Source: Muribaculaceae bacterium Isolate-002 (NCI)
Lineage (GTDB): Bacteria > Bacteroidota > Bacteroidia > Bacteroidales > Muribaculaceae
Direction of reading: 5' to 3'
Assembly (NCBI GenBank): GCA_004102805.1
Contig: SCEG01000003.1
Span: 62,001-126,000 of the forward strand
DNA: 64,000 nt
In this document: one piece after another, positions 53,711 through 61,404 of the stretch
How positions within the stretch are numbered: the first letter of the stretch is position 1
Layout of the letters: every line of letters begins with the position of its first letter
Notes under the pieces: generated by a model
Databases searched by the model: none
Seen by the model: the letters and a program-made list of their open reading frames with translations, nothing else
Told to the model about the DNA's origin: nothing
Translations under genes and position numbers: made by a program

Positions 53711-54310
53711 ATGAAGATTTTAATCGATAACGGACACGGAAGTAATACTTTAGGGAAAAGTTCTCCTGATAATCGCCTAAGAGAGTATGCTTGGGCGCGT
53801 GAGATTGCTGTGCGACTTGTCGATAAACTGAAGTCACTCGGATATGATGCTCAGCGTCTTACCCCGGAAGATTATGATGTGTCAATAACAAAGCGTGTTC
53901 TCAGAGCCAACGAAATTTGCAGAAAACATGGCACTAAGAACGTGCTGTTGGTGTCAATTCACAATAACGCCGCAGGTAACGGTAAATGGGGCAACGCAAA
54001 AGGTTTTAGTGTGTTCGTTTCCAAAAATGCTTCAGCAAATTCAAAGAAGTGCGCCCGGCTCTTCACTGACGAGGCAATTGCTCGTAAACTGATGGGTAAT
54101 CGCTCAATACCGGCAGAAAAATACTGGACATGGAGTTGGACCACTGCTGACATCGGCATACTTAAACAGTCAAACTGTCCAGCGGTGCTGACTGAAAATC
54201 TATTTATGGATAACAAGGAGGATTGCGATTTTCTCCTCTCTGAAGCTGGTAAAAACATAATTGTTGATCTTCATGTCGCGGCAATCGAAAAATACGTAAA
54301 ATCACTCTAA
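53711..54310 (+). CDS. Endolysin, N-acetylmuramoyl-L-alanine amidase (Amidase_3)
   Basis: A 199-residue protein that cuts the bond between N-acetylmuramic acid and the stem peptide to release progeny. The zinc-binding pattern is visible: ILIDNGHG near residue 8 (first His), a REYAWAREIAVRL region near residue 28 (Glu), LLVSIHNNAAGNG near residue 83 (second His) and AVLTENLFMDN near residue 160 (catalytic Glu). There is no signal peptide, as expected for a holin- or membrane-dependent endolysin. The following gene starts 11 bases later. Confidence 0.85.
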   Translation: MKILIDNGHGSNTLGKSSPDNRLREYAWAREIAVRLVDKLKSLGYDAQRLTPEDYDVSITKRVLRANEICRKHGTKNVLLVSIHNNAAGNGKWGNAKGFSVFVSKNASANSKKCARLFTDEAIARKLMGNRSIPAEKYWTWSWTTADIGILKQSNCPAVLTENLFMDNKEDCDFLLSEAGKNIIVDLHVAAIEKYVKSL

Positions 54311-54321
54311 CAATAAAAGAT

Positions 54322-54654
54322 ATGGAACTTCACATTCTTGACCGAATCTACATTCCGGCAATTCTCCCCAGCGAGAACAATTTCACAGATTTCAATCTCA
54401 AGCGCAATATCATCAAGAAAGTTGCACTTACCGAGGAGGATGCCGCAAAATATGAAATCACAGAGAACGCCGAGGAACGTCAGACTAAATGGAACCCGGT
54501 AACAGACCGCGAGAATCCGCTAATTGTAGATTTCACTACAGAAGAGCTCGCTTACCTCAAATCAGCCTGTGAAAAGCTGGCTGACAAACCGGCCCCTGAT
54601 AATCTGTGGGCCACAGTGGAGAAAATTTACGCTGCGGCTCTGGCAACTGCATAA
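54322..54654 (+). CDS. Small protein in the lysis region, function unknown
   Basis: A 110-residue protein starting 11 bases after the amidase gene. It has an N-terminal beta part (MELHILDRIYIPAILPS) and a helical C-terminus (LAYLKSACEKLADKPA, WATVEKIYAAALA). Bacteroidales phages often carry a small protein of this general appearance near the endolysin, but no activity is known to me. Its stop lies just before a terminator shared with the reverse-strand gene. Confidence 0.5.
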   Translation: MELHILDRIYIPAILPSENNFTDFNLKRNIIKKVALTEEDAAKYEITENAEERQTKWNPVTDRENPLIVDFTTEELAYLKSACEKLADKPAPDNLWATVEKIYAAALATA

Positions 54655-54689
54655 GGCTTTTCTTGCTCCCAATTCTATATTTATCTGTC

Positions 54690-54719
54690 GAAGCGCTCCT
54701 TTGAATAGAGGGGCGCTTC
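54690..54719. terminator. Bidirectional terminator between convergent genes
   Basis: GAAGCGCTCC (54690-54699) pairs with GGGGCGCTTC (54710-54719) around a 10-base loop. The right arm overlaps the stop codon of the reverse-strand lipoprotein, so it can end transcription from both sides. Confidence 0.6.
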
Positions 54720-55113
54720 AATCATTTTCAGAGTTCCACTCCATACCTTCATTGTAGCCATCATCATATCCATTTTCATACCCATCAACATAAGCCTGCA
54801 AGAAACCGGAATACTCCGGTTCATCATCGTAATAATATCCATAGTCCAGATGGTGAGTGGCATCTGAATAGCCCTCTTGATGGCCATTATAATACCCCTC
54901 GTCATACGCTTCATCTGCTGACCTGAAGGAGTTGTCATTTGAGTCCTTAGGAAGCGACTTAGCGACAACTATGGGCTCCTCTGGAGCATTGGCAACAGTA
55001 TCAGGGTGTATCACGGCAGAATCAGTAGAATGAGCTGTCTGCTGATTTGTCGGAGTGCTTTTTGAACAAGCCGAAAGCACAAGAACGGCTGAGATTAACC
55101 ATAAGAGTTTCAT
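54718..55113 (-). CDS. Lipoprotein with GY-rich repeats, reverse-strand cargo gene
   Basis: A 131-residue protein and the only phage gene besides the integrase on the - strand. The N-terminus is a lipoprotein signal (KLLWLISAVLVLSAC with lipobox LSAC and cysteine at residue 16). The C-terminal ~65 residues are rich in Tyr, Gly and acidic residues in a repeated pattern (DEGYYNGHQEGYSD, DGYENGYDDGYNEG). A host-type promoter box ends at its start codon. An independently transcribed lipoprotein gene between late genes fits a moron expressed in the lysogen, possibly for superinfection exclusion; that role is an inference. Confidence 0.65.
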   Translation of the reverse strand: MKLLWLISAVLVLSACSKSTPTNQQTAHSTDSAVIHPDTVANAPEEPIVVAKSLPKDSNDNSFRSADEAYDEGYYNGHQEGYSDATHHLDYGYYYDDEPEYSGFLQAYVDGYENGYDDGYNEGMEWNSEND

Positions 55114-55117
55114 AATA

Positions 55118-55125
55118 CAAAGGTA
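55118..55125 (-). promoter_or_regulatory. Bacteroidetes-type -7 box for the lipoprotein gene
   Basis: On the - strand TACCTTTG (55125 to 55118) matches TAnnTTTG and lies four bases before the ATG, so the transcript may be leaderless. No clear -33 TTTG is seen. Confidence 0.45.
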
Positions 55126-55147
55126 ATCATAATCATTGGATTTTTAA

Positions 55148-55175
55148 CCGATTGAAGATTCTTCAGGGCTATTCT
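55148..55175 (+). promoter_or_regulatory. Putative phage late promoter (CC-N19-CTATTCT motif), copy 5
   Basis: AACCGATTG with CC at 55148-55149 and CTATTCT at 55169-55175, 18 bases before the ATG at 55194 that starts the terminase operon. The start of this copy resembles copy 2 (AACCGA). Confidence 0.5.
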
Positions 55176-55193
55176 TCTATGAAAAGATATGTT

Positions 55194-55502
55194 ATGAAGA
55201 ATTTCGATACGACAATAAGAGGTAGAGCCATTGGCTTTCTGGTGTGGTTCCGCAACCAATATAAAATTTGGACAGACGACACCTACTACGCTATTGCCGA
55301 TAAGTATAGGCAATGCAATTATGGCACCTGCCGGAATATGATTCTTGAGCTTGTCAAAGCAGGCTACATCAGGATATGGAATGAAGGCACACGCCAACGC
55401 CGGTTCTACATCGACCTCAAGAAATATAATCAGTTAGTCAATCCTCAAATTTCCTCAAGCAATGATTCCAGGACTCAGGGCTCCGAAGAATCTGAAGATT
55501 GA
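55194..55502 (+). CDS. Winged-helix-like protein upstream of the large terminase
   Basis: The ATG at 55194 is preferred over one at 55179 because it leaves room for the upstream CTATTCT box; this gives 102 residues. The core (RGRAIGFLVWFRNQYKIWTD, then YRQCNYGTCRNMILELVKAG and YIRIW) fits a winged helix-turn-helix. It could be a DNA-binding regulator of the terminase operon or a packaging-site factor. The C-terminal Ser-rich tail overlaps the start of the terminase gene by 41 bases. Confidence 0.55.
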   Translation: MKNFDTTIRGRAIGFLVWFRNQYKIWTDDTYYAIADKYRQCNYGTCRNMILELVKAGYIRIWNEGTRQRRFYIDLKKYNQLVNPQISSSNDSRTQGSEESED

Positions 55503-57045
55503 CTTTGCCCCTTCTACCAGACAGTTTCAAGTATGGAAGCAACTCCAGCCTGAATGTCCGGAATGTGGAGGGCGTGTAGTTCAGATTCAGAATGGTGTAG
55601 ATAGGAACGGAAACCCTACATACACTTCAGTTTGCGAAAAATGCGGCAACAATAATATTCCACAGATTATTCTTTGTGGTGGAGCCGCCGGAGGAGGTAA
55701 GAGCTATCTGGGTTCTTGTTGGCTAATCAGCACCTGTCTCCGGTGGCCCGATATGCGTATGGTGGTTGCTCGTAAAACTCTCAAAAGCCTGAGAGAATCT
55801 ACTTGGAACACCATTCAGAGCGTGGCAAAATCTTGGGGGTTGGAGGAGCAGGTTCACTTTAAGATAAACAACCTCTCCGGTGAGATGATTTTCTGGAATG
55901 GCTCCAAAATCATTATGAAGGAGATGGCCTATTCTCCAAGTGACCCCGACTATCTGCGCTTCGGTTCATCTGAGTTTAGCGGTGGATTCATTGATGAGGT
56001 CGGCGAGGTTGATCAACGCGGTGTGGACGTGCTTTTCTCACGTCTTCGTTGGAAAGTGGCCGAGACTACAAAAGTACCCAAGCTCCTTATGTCCACCAAC
56101 CCATGTCTCGGATGGGTGCGTGACCGCTTTGTATTGGATGAAAATGCTGAGCCTGTAATATGTCGTCCGAATGAAATGTATATACCGTTCAGCGTGTACG
56201 ATAATCCGGACAAGAACTTTGTGAACGCTTATGTGTCTGCTCTCTATAAGATTTCGGACCCAAGTGTGCGTGAACGATTGCTTTTTGGTAACTGGCTGTA
56301 TGTCGATGTAAATGACGCTGCCTGCTACTGGAAATTTGATGGAGCCAAACATCTGAAAGATGGATTGAGGGACGACAAATACGACCCTCTCAAACCTCTC
56401 ATTCTCAGCTTTGACTTTAACGTGGCGCCATATATGAGTTGTCTGATGGCACAGATTGACTATGAAAACAAAAAGGTCTATATTCTTGAAGAGGTACGTG
56501 GGCTCCCTGAAAACAAGGAAAATAACACGCCCAAATTTGCTGAAAAAATCAAGAAGAAACTTCTTTGTATGGGGCACACTGGCGGTATAGTAGTTACTGG
56601 CGATCCTGCTGGACTTTCCAGAACCACAACTACAGAAGAAGGTGTAAACAACTACACCATCCTTCTTTCCATATTGAGTGCTCCTCAGCTTAGAGCAAGA
56701 AAAAAGCTCCTGAGCAAACAGCCATCTCAAATCACACGTTTGGAGTTCGTCAATAATATATTCGATGGTTATCAGGGCTGGGAGATCCTAATAGATCTCA
56801 AATGCCGTAAACTTATCGAGGACCTTATCAATCAGCGCAAGGAAATGGATGGCTCCAAATCCAAGGCGAAAATCATGGATTCGAGACTTGGCATCAAATA
56901 TGAGAAGTACGGACACTTTTCTGACACCCTCGACTACCTTCTGGTTCTATTCTTAAATGAACCCTGGAAGAAATTTAATGCCGGTGGCACCTCAGGTATC
57001 ACCACATTCAATGGGACTCCGATATATGGTTCGTTTGAATATTAA
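55462..57045 (+). CDS. Terminase large subunit
   Basis: A 527-residue packaging motor. Walker A CGGAAGGGKSYLGS near residue 73, an adenine/Q-type region SLRESTWNTI near residue 110, Walker B FSGGFIDEVGEVDQRG near residue 174, and the nuclease start LILSFDFNVAPYMSCL near residue 315 (catalytic Asp). A second acidic site probably lies in VVTGDPAGLS near residue 375. Unusually, residues ~32-60 insert a four-Cys zinc-ribbon-type segment (ECPECGGR, then CEKCGNNN) before the ATPase. It pumps DNA into the capsid and cuts it. Portal and capsid genes are expected to the left of the window. Confidence 0.9.
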   Translation: MIPGLRAPKNLKIDFAPSTRQFQVWKQLQPECPECGGRVVQIQNGVDRNGNPTYTSVCEKCGNNNIPQIILCGGAAGGGKSYLGSCWLISTCLRWPDMRMVVARKTLKSLRESTWNTIQSVAKSWGLEEQVHFKINNLSGEMIFWNGSKIIMKEMAYSPSDPDYLRFGSSEFSGGFIDEVGEVDQRGVDVLFSRLRWKVAETTKVPKLLMSTNPCLGWVRDRFVLDENAEPVICRPNEMYIPFSVYDNPDKNFVNAYVSALYKISDPSVRERLLFGNWLYVDVNDAACYWKFDGAKHLKDGLRDDKYDPLKPLILSFDFNVAPYMSCLMAQIDYENKKVYILEEVRGLPENKENNTPKFAEKIKKKLLCMGHTGGIVVTGDPAGLSRTTTTEEGVNNYTILLSILSAPQLRARKKLLSKQPSQITRLEFVNNIFDGYQGWEILIDLKCRKLIEDLINQRKEMDGSKSKAKIMDSRLGIKYEKYGHFSDTLDYLLVLFLNEPWKKFNAGGTSGITTFNGTPIYGSFEY

Positions 57046-57056
57046 ATGATGTAACG

Positions 57057-58079
57057 ATGTATCAACGATTTCTTAATAACGAAGACTATATGAGCCAAAT
57101 ATCGGATGAACTGTTTGAACAGCTTATCCGAGGCAACCAATTACGTGTGGCTCAGGCTGAGGAGGCTGCTGAGGCTTCTATTATCGAATATCTTACTGAC
57201 AACTACGAGGTAGAACAGGCGCTGATGGTAGGCAAGAATCTTCGTGAATACAATCCGCGCATCACTTATCCGGTTGGTGTACACTTCTACTATGAAGGCA
57301 AAATTGTCGAGGCCATGCGCTCCATCAATGGGGTTAAAACGCCCGCTTCGGTGGAATATTGGAGAGAGTTTGACCACTACGATGAATCTCTGCTACGTGA
57401 AGCCAAACCATACTCTCAGCTTCTAAATTACCATCCTGGCGACATTGTGATATTCTCAGATTCTCTGTACGAATGTGTGGAGCACAACGGTCTGGATTAT
57501 GCAGACATCCGAATCCCCGGTATTAACGCATGGGAAACTGTTGAGACATCACTCTGGGAACCTAATCTCGAATATGAGGAGTGGGCTGTGGTTGAATGGG
57601 AAGGGCGGTTTTATGCTCTTTTGACTGTTGAAGACATTGATTTAACCGTAAACCCACACGAATCCGATAACTGGGGACTCATAGGCGATTATGTTACCAA
57701 CTATGCCTATGAGCTAAAAGAGACGGAATATGTGGTGTTCGATGGTAGAGTATGGTACCCCACAATGTCTCCTGTTGCTGACACGCTTAAAGAGGGTTAC
57801 AATTTCCGTTACCACGATCCTCGTAACCCGAATATCAAAAAGCACATGATTAAGATTGCGCTTTATGAACTACACAAACTGATTTCGCCCAATAATGTGA
57901 GCACGGCCCGCATTACAGACTTTGAAGCTACAATGCAGTGGCTCCACGACGCAAACCGTTGTAAAATCAATCCTCAAATCCAGCGAAAACTGGATGAGGA
58001 AAAGAAACCGGTCAGTGAAATCGCAATGGCAACCTTCCAGCGCGACTATGACCCATACAAAAATCCGTGGCAGATTTAG
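57057..58079 (+). CDS. Head-completion candidate with DUF1320-like N-terminus
   Basis: A 340-residue protein. The N-terminal ~60 residues (MSQISDELFEQLIRGNQLRV, then IIEYLTDNYEV) resemble DUF1320/Mu gp36-type head-tail connector proteins. The middle and C-terminal parts are beta-rich with repeated Trp (a WEPNLEYEEWAVVEWEGRF segment), as in carbohydrate-binding modules. The last gene of the late operon, it is followed by a strong terminator. The head-tail role is inferred from the N-terminal pattern and from position after the terminase; the added C-terminal domain is unusual. Confidence 0.5.
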   Translation: MYQRFLNNEDYMSQISDELFEQLIRGNQLRVAQAEEAAEASIIEYLTDNYEVEQALMVGKNLREYNPRITYPVGVHFYYEGKIVEAMRSINGVKTPASVEYWREFDHYDESLLREAKPYSQLLNYHPGDIVIFSDSLYECVEHNGLDYADIRIPGINAWETVETSLWEPNLEYEEWAVVEWEGRFYALLTVEDIDLTVNPHESDNWGLIGDYVTNYAYELKETEYVVFDGRVWYPTMSPVADTLKEGYNFRYHDPRNPNIKKHMIKIALYELHKLISPNNVSTARITDFEATMQWLHDANRCKINPQIQRKLDEEKKPVSEIAMATFQRDYDPYKNPWQI

Positions 58080-58110
58080 TGCGACCGCCCGGAACGACCC
58101 CGACAAGGTG

Positions 58111-58145
58111 CGAACCCCGACCGAACTTGGCCGGGGTTCGTTTTC
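58111..58145 (+). terminator. Terminator of the late packaging operon
   Basis: CGAACCCCG (58111-58119) pairs with CGGGGTTCG (58132-58140), followed by TTTTCT. It separates the late genes from the convergent integrase gene. Confidence 0.8.
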
Positions 58146-58186
58146 TATACCGCCTATTTTGATGGTATAGAAATTAGTTTGCCTGC

Positions 58187-59458
58187 TCATCCTCCAGCGT
58201 TCATAAACGCCTCTGTAAGTTTGTCGCGGTTCTGCTGGCTCTCTCCGTTATAGTAATGCTGCTGTATCATTTCCACGCTTGTTCCGGCGGCATTGGCTAT
58301 GTATGACACTGAGAGCCCGTGGTCGATGGCCACAGTAATGGCCGTATGCCGGAACACGTAGGCGTAAAGGTCAAAGCACAGGTTCAGCTCCTTGCCGACG
58401 GCCTTCAGCCACTTGTTAAGGAACTCTCGGAACTTCTTGAAGGTGTAATCCTTGGTGGTGTACTTTTTCTCCTTCTCATCATCCATGATCGGGAAGATGT
58501 AGCCATCTTTGGACTGCCCCTTGTACTTGTCAATGATATGGCGCATCACAGGAGTCACTGGAACTTCAACAGGACGGTGTGTTTTCTTGCGTCTGACGGC
58601 GATTGTACCTTTCCGAGTAATATCCCTCCACTTAGCCTTGATTACGTCGCAGGGCGCGAAGAATGAGTGGAACATGAAGACACAGAAGTCGTAGTAGATC
58701 TCCACCATGCGCCGGTCCTTGTACTTAGGTGTGATGTCCTCCACGCTGAGGTTGAGAAACGCTTTCAGTTCCTCTGCCGACAAGACATCGGGAGTCCGGC
58801 CTTCAATTGCATACCGGTCAGGGTTGTAGTCCACGAATTTGAACTCTCCGATTTGAGAGAGGCTGAACAACACATCCTTGTCCTTGCTCGCCTTTCCCAA
58901 TAATGCCCGAAATTTCTTGGAGTGGTGCAGATACGCCTTGCCCTTGGCGAAGATATTCGCAATCTGCACCATCTTGTTGTAATCAAGGGTAGAAAAGGGC
59001 ATTACCTCAAATCCGGGCACTTCCTTACGGCATTTCTGAAGGAGTTTGTAATACCCCTCGAAATTGCACCCGGCTTTCGCCTTCTCGCGCAGTGTCACAA
59101 CCTCCAGATACTTTGCCACGGAGTTCTTGTAGTCCTCCACAGTCCAATCTGACAGCTCTACTGGATCGGTGCCTGTATGACGCCGTTCATTCTTATAATA
59201 GTCGGAAATTTGTCTTGCTGTTAGTTCCGGATGCTCCTTAACAAGCTTCCAGTAGATTTGCTTGAAATCAGCAAGGGCTTTGTTGTTTTCTTCGTGGAAG
59301 GGCGCATAGCCGGAGAACTGTTCCTTGTCGGCCTTCCAGTGTTTCAAATCAGGAGCTCCCTTGAGCAGATACTCCACACTTTTGTAAAATCGGTCCTTGT
59401 TCTCGGAGATTCTCAAGACGAGTGCGCCGGACCGGATAATGATTTTTAGTCTTACCAT
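58187..59458 (-). CDS. int: Tyrosine recombinase (phage integrase)
   Basis: A 423-residue protein. The first ~190 residues form an SAM-like, core-binding part. The catalytic part shows the beta-hairpin Lys (TIAVRRKKTHRPVEVPVTP), the box II motif YAYVFRHTAITVAI near residue 370 (His of HxxR changed to Tyr, Arg-His kept) and the nucleophile Tyr in QQHYYNGES near residue 402. The usual box I Arg is not seen: the expected position in SFFAPCDVIKAKWRDI is occupied by Ala or Pro. It lies 263 bases from the tRNA-Phe gene and would integrate the phage there. Codon use is richer in G and C than in the neighbouring late genes. Confidence 0.88.
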   Translation of the reverse strand: MVRLKIIIRSGALVLRISENKDRFYKSVEYLLKGAPDLKHWKADKEQFSGYAPFHEENNKALADFKQIYWKLVKEHPELTARQISDYYKNERRHTGTDPVELSDWTVEDYKNSVAKYLEVVTLREKAKAGCNFEGYYKLLQKCRKEVPGFEVMPFSTLDYNKMVQIANIFAKGKAYLHHSKKFRALLGKASKDKDVLFSLSQIGEFKFVDYNPDRYAIEGRTPDVLSAEELKAFLNLSVEDITPKYKDRRMVEIYYDFCVFMFHSFFAPCDVIKAKWRDITRKGTIAVRRKKTHRPVEVPVTPVMRHIIDKYKGQSKDGYIFPIMDDEKEKKYTTKDYTFKKFREFLNKWLKAVGKELNLCFDLYAYVFRHTAITVAIDHGLSVSYIANAAGTSVEMIQQHYYNGESQQNRDKLTEAFMNAGG

Positions 59459-59685
59459 GATGACTCACGATTAGGGTGAATGAATTATGGCAAACTCGTG
59501 ATCCGAATACCTTGTGAGGTGCTTCCACATTTTGCACACCCGAAGGTGAGATTTTAGCGATAACACACCCAAAAAGGTCTAAAAATGCACACTCGCACTT
59601 TTCGTCTTAACAAGTTTCGCGTCCTCTCGGACTCAATTAGATTGTTTGAAAATCAATGAATTACCTCTGAAATTCATCTTAACAG
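59459..59685. other. Non-coding segment between integrase and tRNA-Phe (attachment region)
   Basis: No convincing gene. The segment holds the integrase leader and probably part of the right attachment site. A short inverted repeat (TCACGA at 59465-59470, TCGTGA at 59496-59501) lies close to the integrase start and could be an arm-binding or regulatory site, but it is short. Confidence 0.5.
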
Positions 59686-59687
59686 AA

Positions 59688-59712
59688 AACGACCCGATAA
59701 AATCGAGTCGTT
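59688..59712 (-). terminator. Terminator of the tRNA-Phe gene
   Basis: On the - strand the arms at 59712-59702 and 59698-59688 form an 11-bp stem (one G-U) with a 3-base loop, followed by TTTCTG. It directly follows the tRNA 3' end. Confidence 0.7.
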
Positions 59713-59720
59713 TTTTGAGG

Positions 59721-59793
59721 TGGTGCCACCAGGAATCGAACCGGGGACACAAGGATTTTCAGTCCTTTGCTCTACCAACTGAGCTATGGCACC
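59721..59793 (-). tRNA. tRNA-Phe (anticodon GAA)
   Basis: A 73-base cloverleaf reads on the - strand: acceptor GGTGCCA with TGGCACC, D-arm GCTC/GAGC, anticodon arm AAGGA-CTGAAAA-TCCTT with GAA at 34-36 (59760-59758), T-loop TTCGATT. CC but not A is encoded after the discriminator A. The T-stem has one mismatch (C51 against U63). Its 3' end faces the integrase, the usual target for tyrosine integrases. Confidence 0.95.
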
Positions 59794-60286
59794 ATTGGTG
59801 TTTCTTTGCTTTTGCGATGCAAAGGTAGGTATTATTATTTAATCCGCCAAATTTTTTGATGTTTTTTTTTGATATTTTTTTATCTGATTTTGCCGAAGCA
59901 ATCGCTAAAATACTGATTTACTGAATTTAGAAGTTTTGATCTACAGCATATTATTACTTTTGCGTCCATGTTATATATGTCTATTACACTCTTTGCTTTC
60001 TTTTCGGATAATACTTTTTGCATTCATCAATCTTTTATTCATTTCTTAATTGCTATTTATCGTCATATACATATCATACTTTCCATATTTTCTTCTTTTC
60101 CATATTCGGATTACTGCGGTGTGTCGCATGCTACTCAAATTTATTTACAATTAAACTCCCGAACTAACGTCGCGCTTTATTTTTCACCTATATTTTTGTG
60201 GACCTGAAGAAAATATTTTATGAAAAAGTTGATAAACTGAAAGAATTTGGCTACTTTTGCAAAGTTTTTGCCAATTGACAAACGTT
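59794..60286. other. AT-rich intergenic region between tRNA-Phe and yceD
   Basis: 493 bases without a convincing gene. It includes a TACTTTTG box at 59955-59962 (TTTG 16 bases upstream at 59935-59938) and the yceD promoter at its right end. A 79-codon open frame (59968-60207) reads as low-complexity Phe/Ile/Ser-rich sequence and is not supported as a gene. Confidence 0.6.
60229..60259 (+). promoter_or_regulatory. Host promoter for yceD-rpmF
   Basis: GTTG with TTG at 60229-60231, a 20-base spacer and TACTTTTG at 60252-60259 fit the Bacteroidetes consensus. It lies 27 bases before the ATG at 60287. Confidence 0.6.
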
Positions 60287-60856
60287 ATGGGTAAATTTAG
60301 TGAATATAAATTGCCGCTAAAAAGCATGCCTGTAGGCATCCAAGAAACTGATTATCAAATCGGTAAACAGTTTTTTGTCAACATGGAGAACAATGACGTG
60401 CGCAACGCTGACGTCAAGGTGCATCTTGTAGTGGAGCATAAAAACGACTACTATGACATGCATTTCACTTTGACCGGCGATGTGACTGTGGCCTGCGACC
60501 GCTGCCTCGACGATCTTGTGCTTCCTGTCGAGACTTCTTACCATATCATTGTCAAATATGGCGACGACTATCGTGATGACTCCGACGAGTACATGGAGAT
60601 ACCCTACAGCGATGCCGACATCAATGTCGCATATATGATACACGACACTATCGCGCTCGCTATCCCTATCAAACATGTGCACCCGGCAGGCAAATGCAAC
60701 CGTGCGATGAGTTCGATACTCAAGAAACACCGCACTACGTCGACAAATCCGGAAGATGCCGAAATGGAAGCAGAGCTGATGGATGAAATCGACGAAATTG
60801 ACGACGCGCCCACCGACTCCCGATGGGACAAGCTCAAAGATTTAAATCTTGACTGA
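60287..60856 (+). CDS. yceD: YceD/DUF177 family protein
   Basis: The ATG at 60287 gives 189 residues; an upstream ATG lies within the promoter. The pattern VACDRCLDDLVLPVET near residue 70 (two Cys in CDRC) is typical of the DUF177 family, whose gene is almost always next to rpmF in bacteria and which is involved in 23S rRNA or ribosome maturation in some species. An acidic C-terminus (DEIDEIDDAPTDS) follows. The rpmF gene starts 78 bases later. Confidence 0.85.
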   Translation: MGKFSEYKLPLKSMPVGIQETDYQIGKQFFVNMENNDVRNADVKVHLVVEHKNDYYDMHFTLTGDVTVACDRCLDDLVLPVETSYHIIVKYGDDYRDDSDEYMEIPYSDADINVAYMIHDTIALAIPIKHVHPAGKCNRAMSSILKKHRTTSTNPEDAEMEAELMDEIDEIDDAPTDSRWDKLKDLNLD

Positions 60857-60934
60857 CAGCCATCAGCCACTGATTTACATAACACAGGCTTATATAAACA
60901 TAATATAGATAATTACACAAAACAATAAAACAAA

Positions 60935-61120
60935 ATGGCACATCCTAAACGAAAACAATCAAAGACTCGCACCGCCAAACGTAGAACTCACGACAAAGCA
61001 GCGATGCCTACATTGGCAGTATGCCCCAACTGCGGCGCATGGCACGTTTACCACTGTGTATGCGGCGAATGCGGTTACTATCGCGGCAAAGTAGCTATTG
61101 AAAAAGTAGCGGCTGTCTAA
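60935..61120 (+). CDS. rpmF: 50S ribosomal protein L32
   Basis: A 61-residue basic protein starting AHPKRKQSKTRTAKRRTHD, with the zinc-type cysteines CPNCGAWH and CGECGYY. This is a clear L32. It lies between yceD and fabH, as in many bacteria. It is chromosomal, not phage. Confidence 0.97.
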   Translation: MAHPKRKQSKTRTAKRRTHDKAAMPTLAVCPNCGAWHVYHCVCGECGYYRGKVAIEKVAAV

Positions 61121-61404
61121 ACTATCACGAGTTTTTGCCACTCACTGCCATCAGTCCGCCGCAGTCTAACAGAGCGCGCGGACATGGCTGTCGCATATTC
61201 ATACGGCAACTCTCCGTCCTCGTCAGCAGAGCCACAATCTGCCGTGGATTTTTCTCCCCTTTGCACGTACTGCAATGCCACCGGAGCATCAAGACTTCGC
61301 GCGGTGTGCAAAACATGGCGCAGGGTCAAAAAAGAGAGTGGCAATATCCATACAGCCGACGCTCGCGCAGCGTGCGGCTATTACATTATTCATATCCAGA
61401 CAAT

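Larger units (their letters stand above)
1..59721. mobile_element. Prophage of a contractile-tailed phage, right-hand part
   Basis: Tail, replication, packaging, lysis and integrase genes run without interruption from the left edge to an integrase beside a tRNA-Phe gene, beyond which ordinary chromosomal genes start. Sheath and tube genes indicate a contractile (myovirus-type) tail. The left boundary, portal and major capsid genes are not in the window, so the element is larger than 59 kb. No CI-like repressor was recognised. The right boundary is inferred to lie at or just inside the tRNA 3' end; the exact crossover base cannot be read without the left junction. Confidence 0.9.

Noticed and set aside
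58145..58170. Second hairpin (CTATACC/GGTATAG) between the late operon and the integrase
   Set aside because: Only 7 bp with a 12-base loop and no T-run; too weak to call a terminator or a site.
59968..60207. 79-codon open frame next to a TACTTTTG box
   Set aside because: Phe/Ile/Ser-rich low-complexity product in an AT-rich gap, with no recognisable domain; probably chance.
61135..61404. Open frame upstream of and in frame with fabH
   Set aside because: The residues do not resemble FabH, whose normal start is at 61405 and gives the usual length; taken as non-coding.
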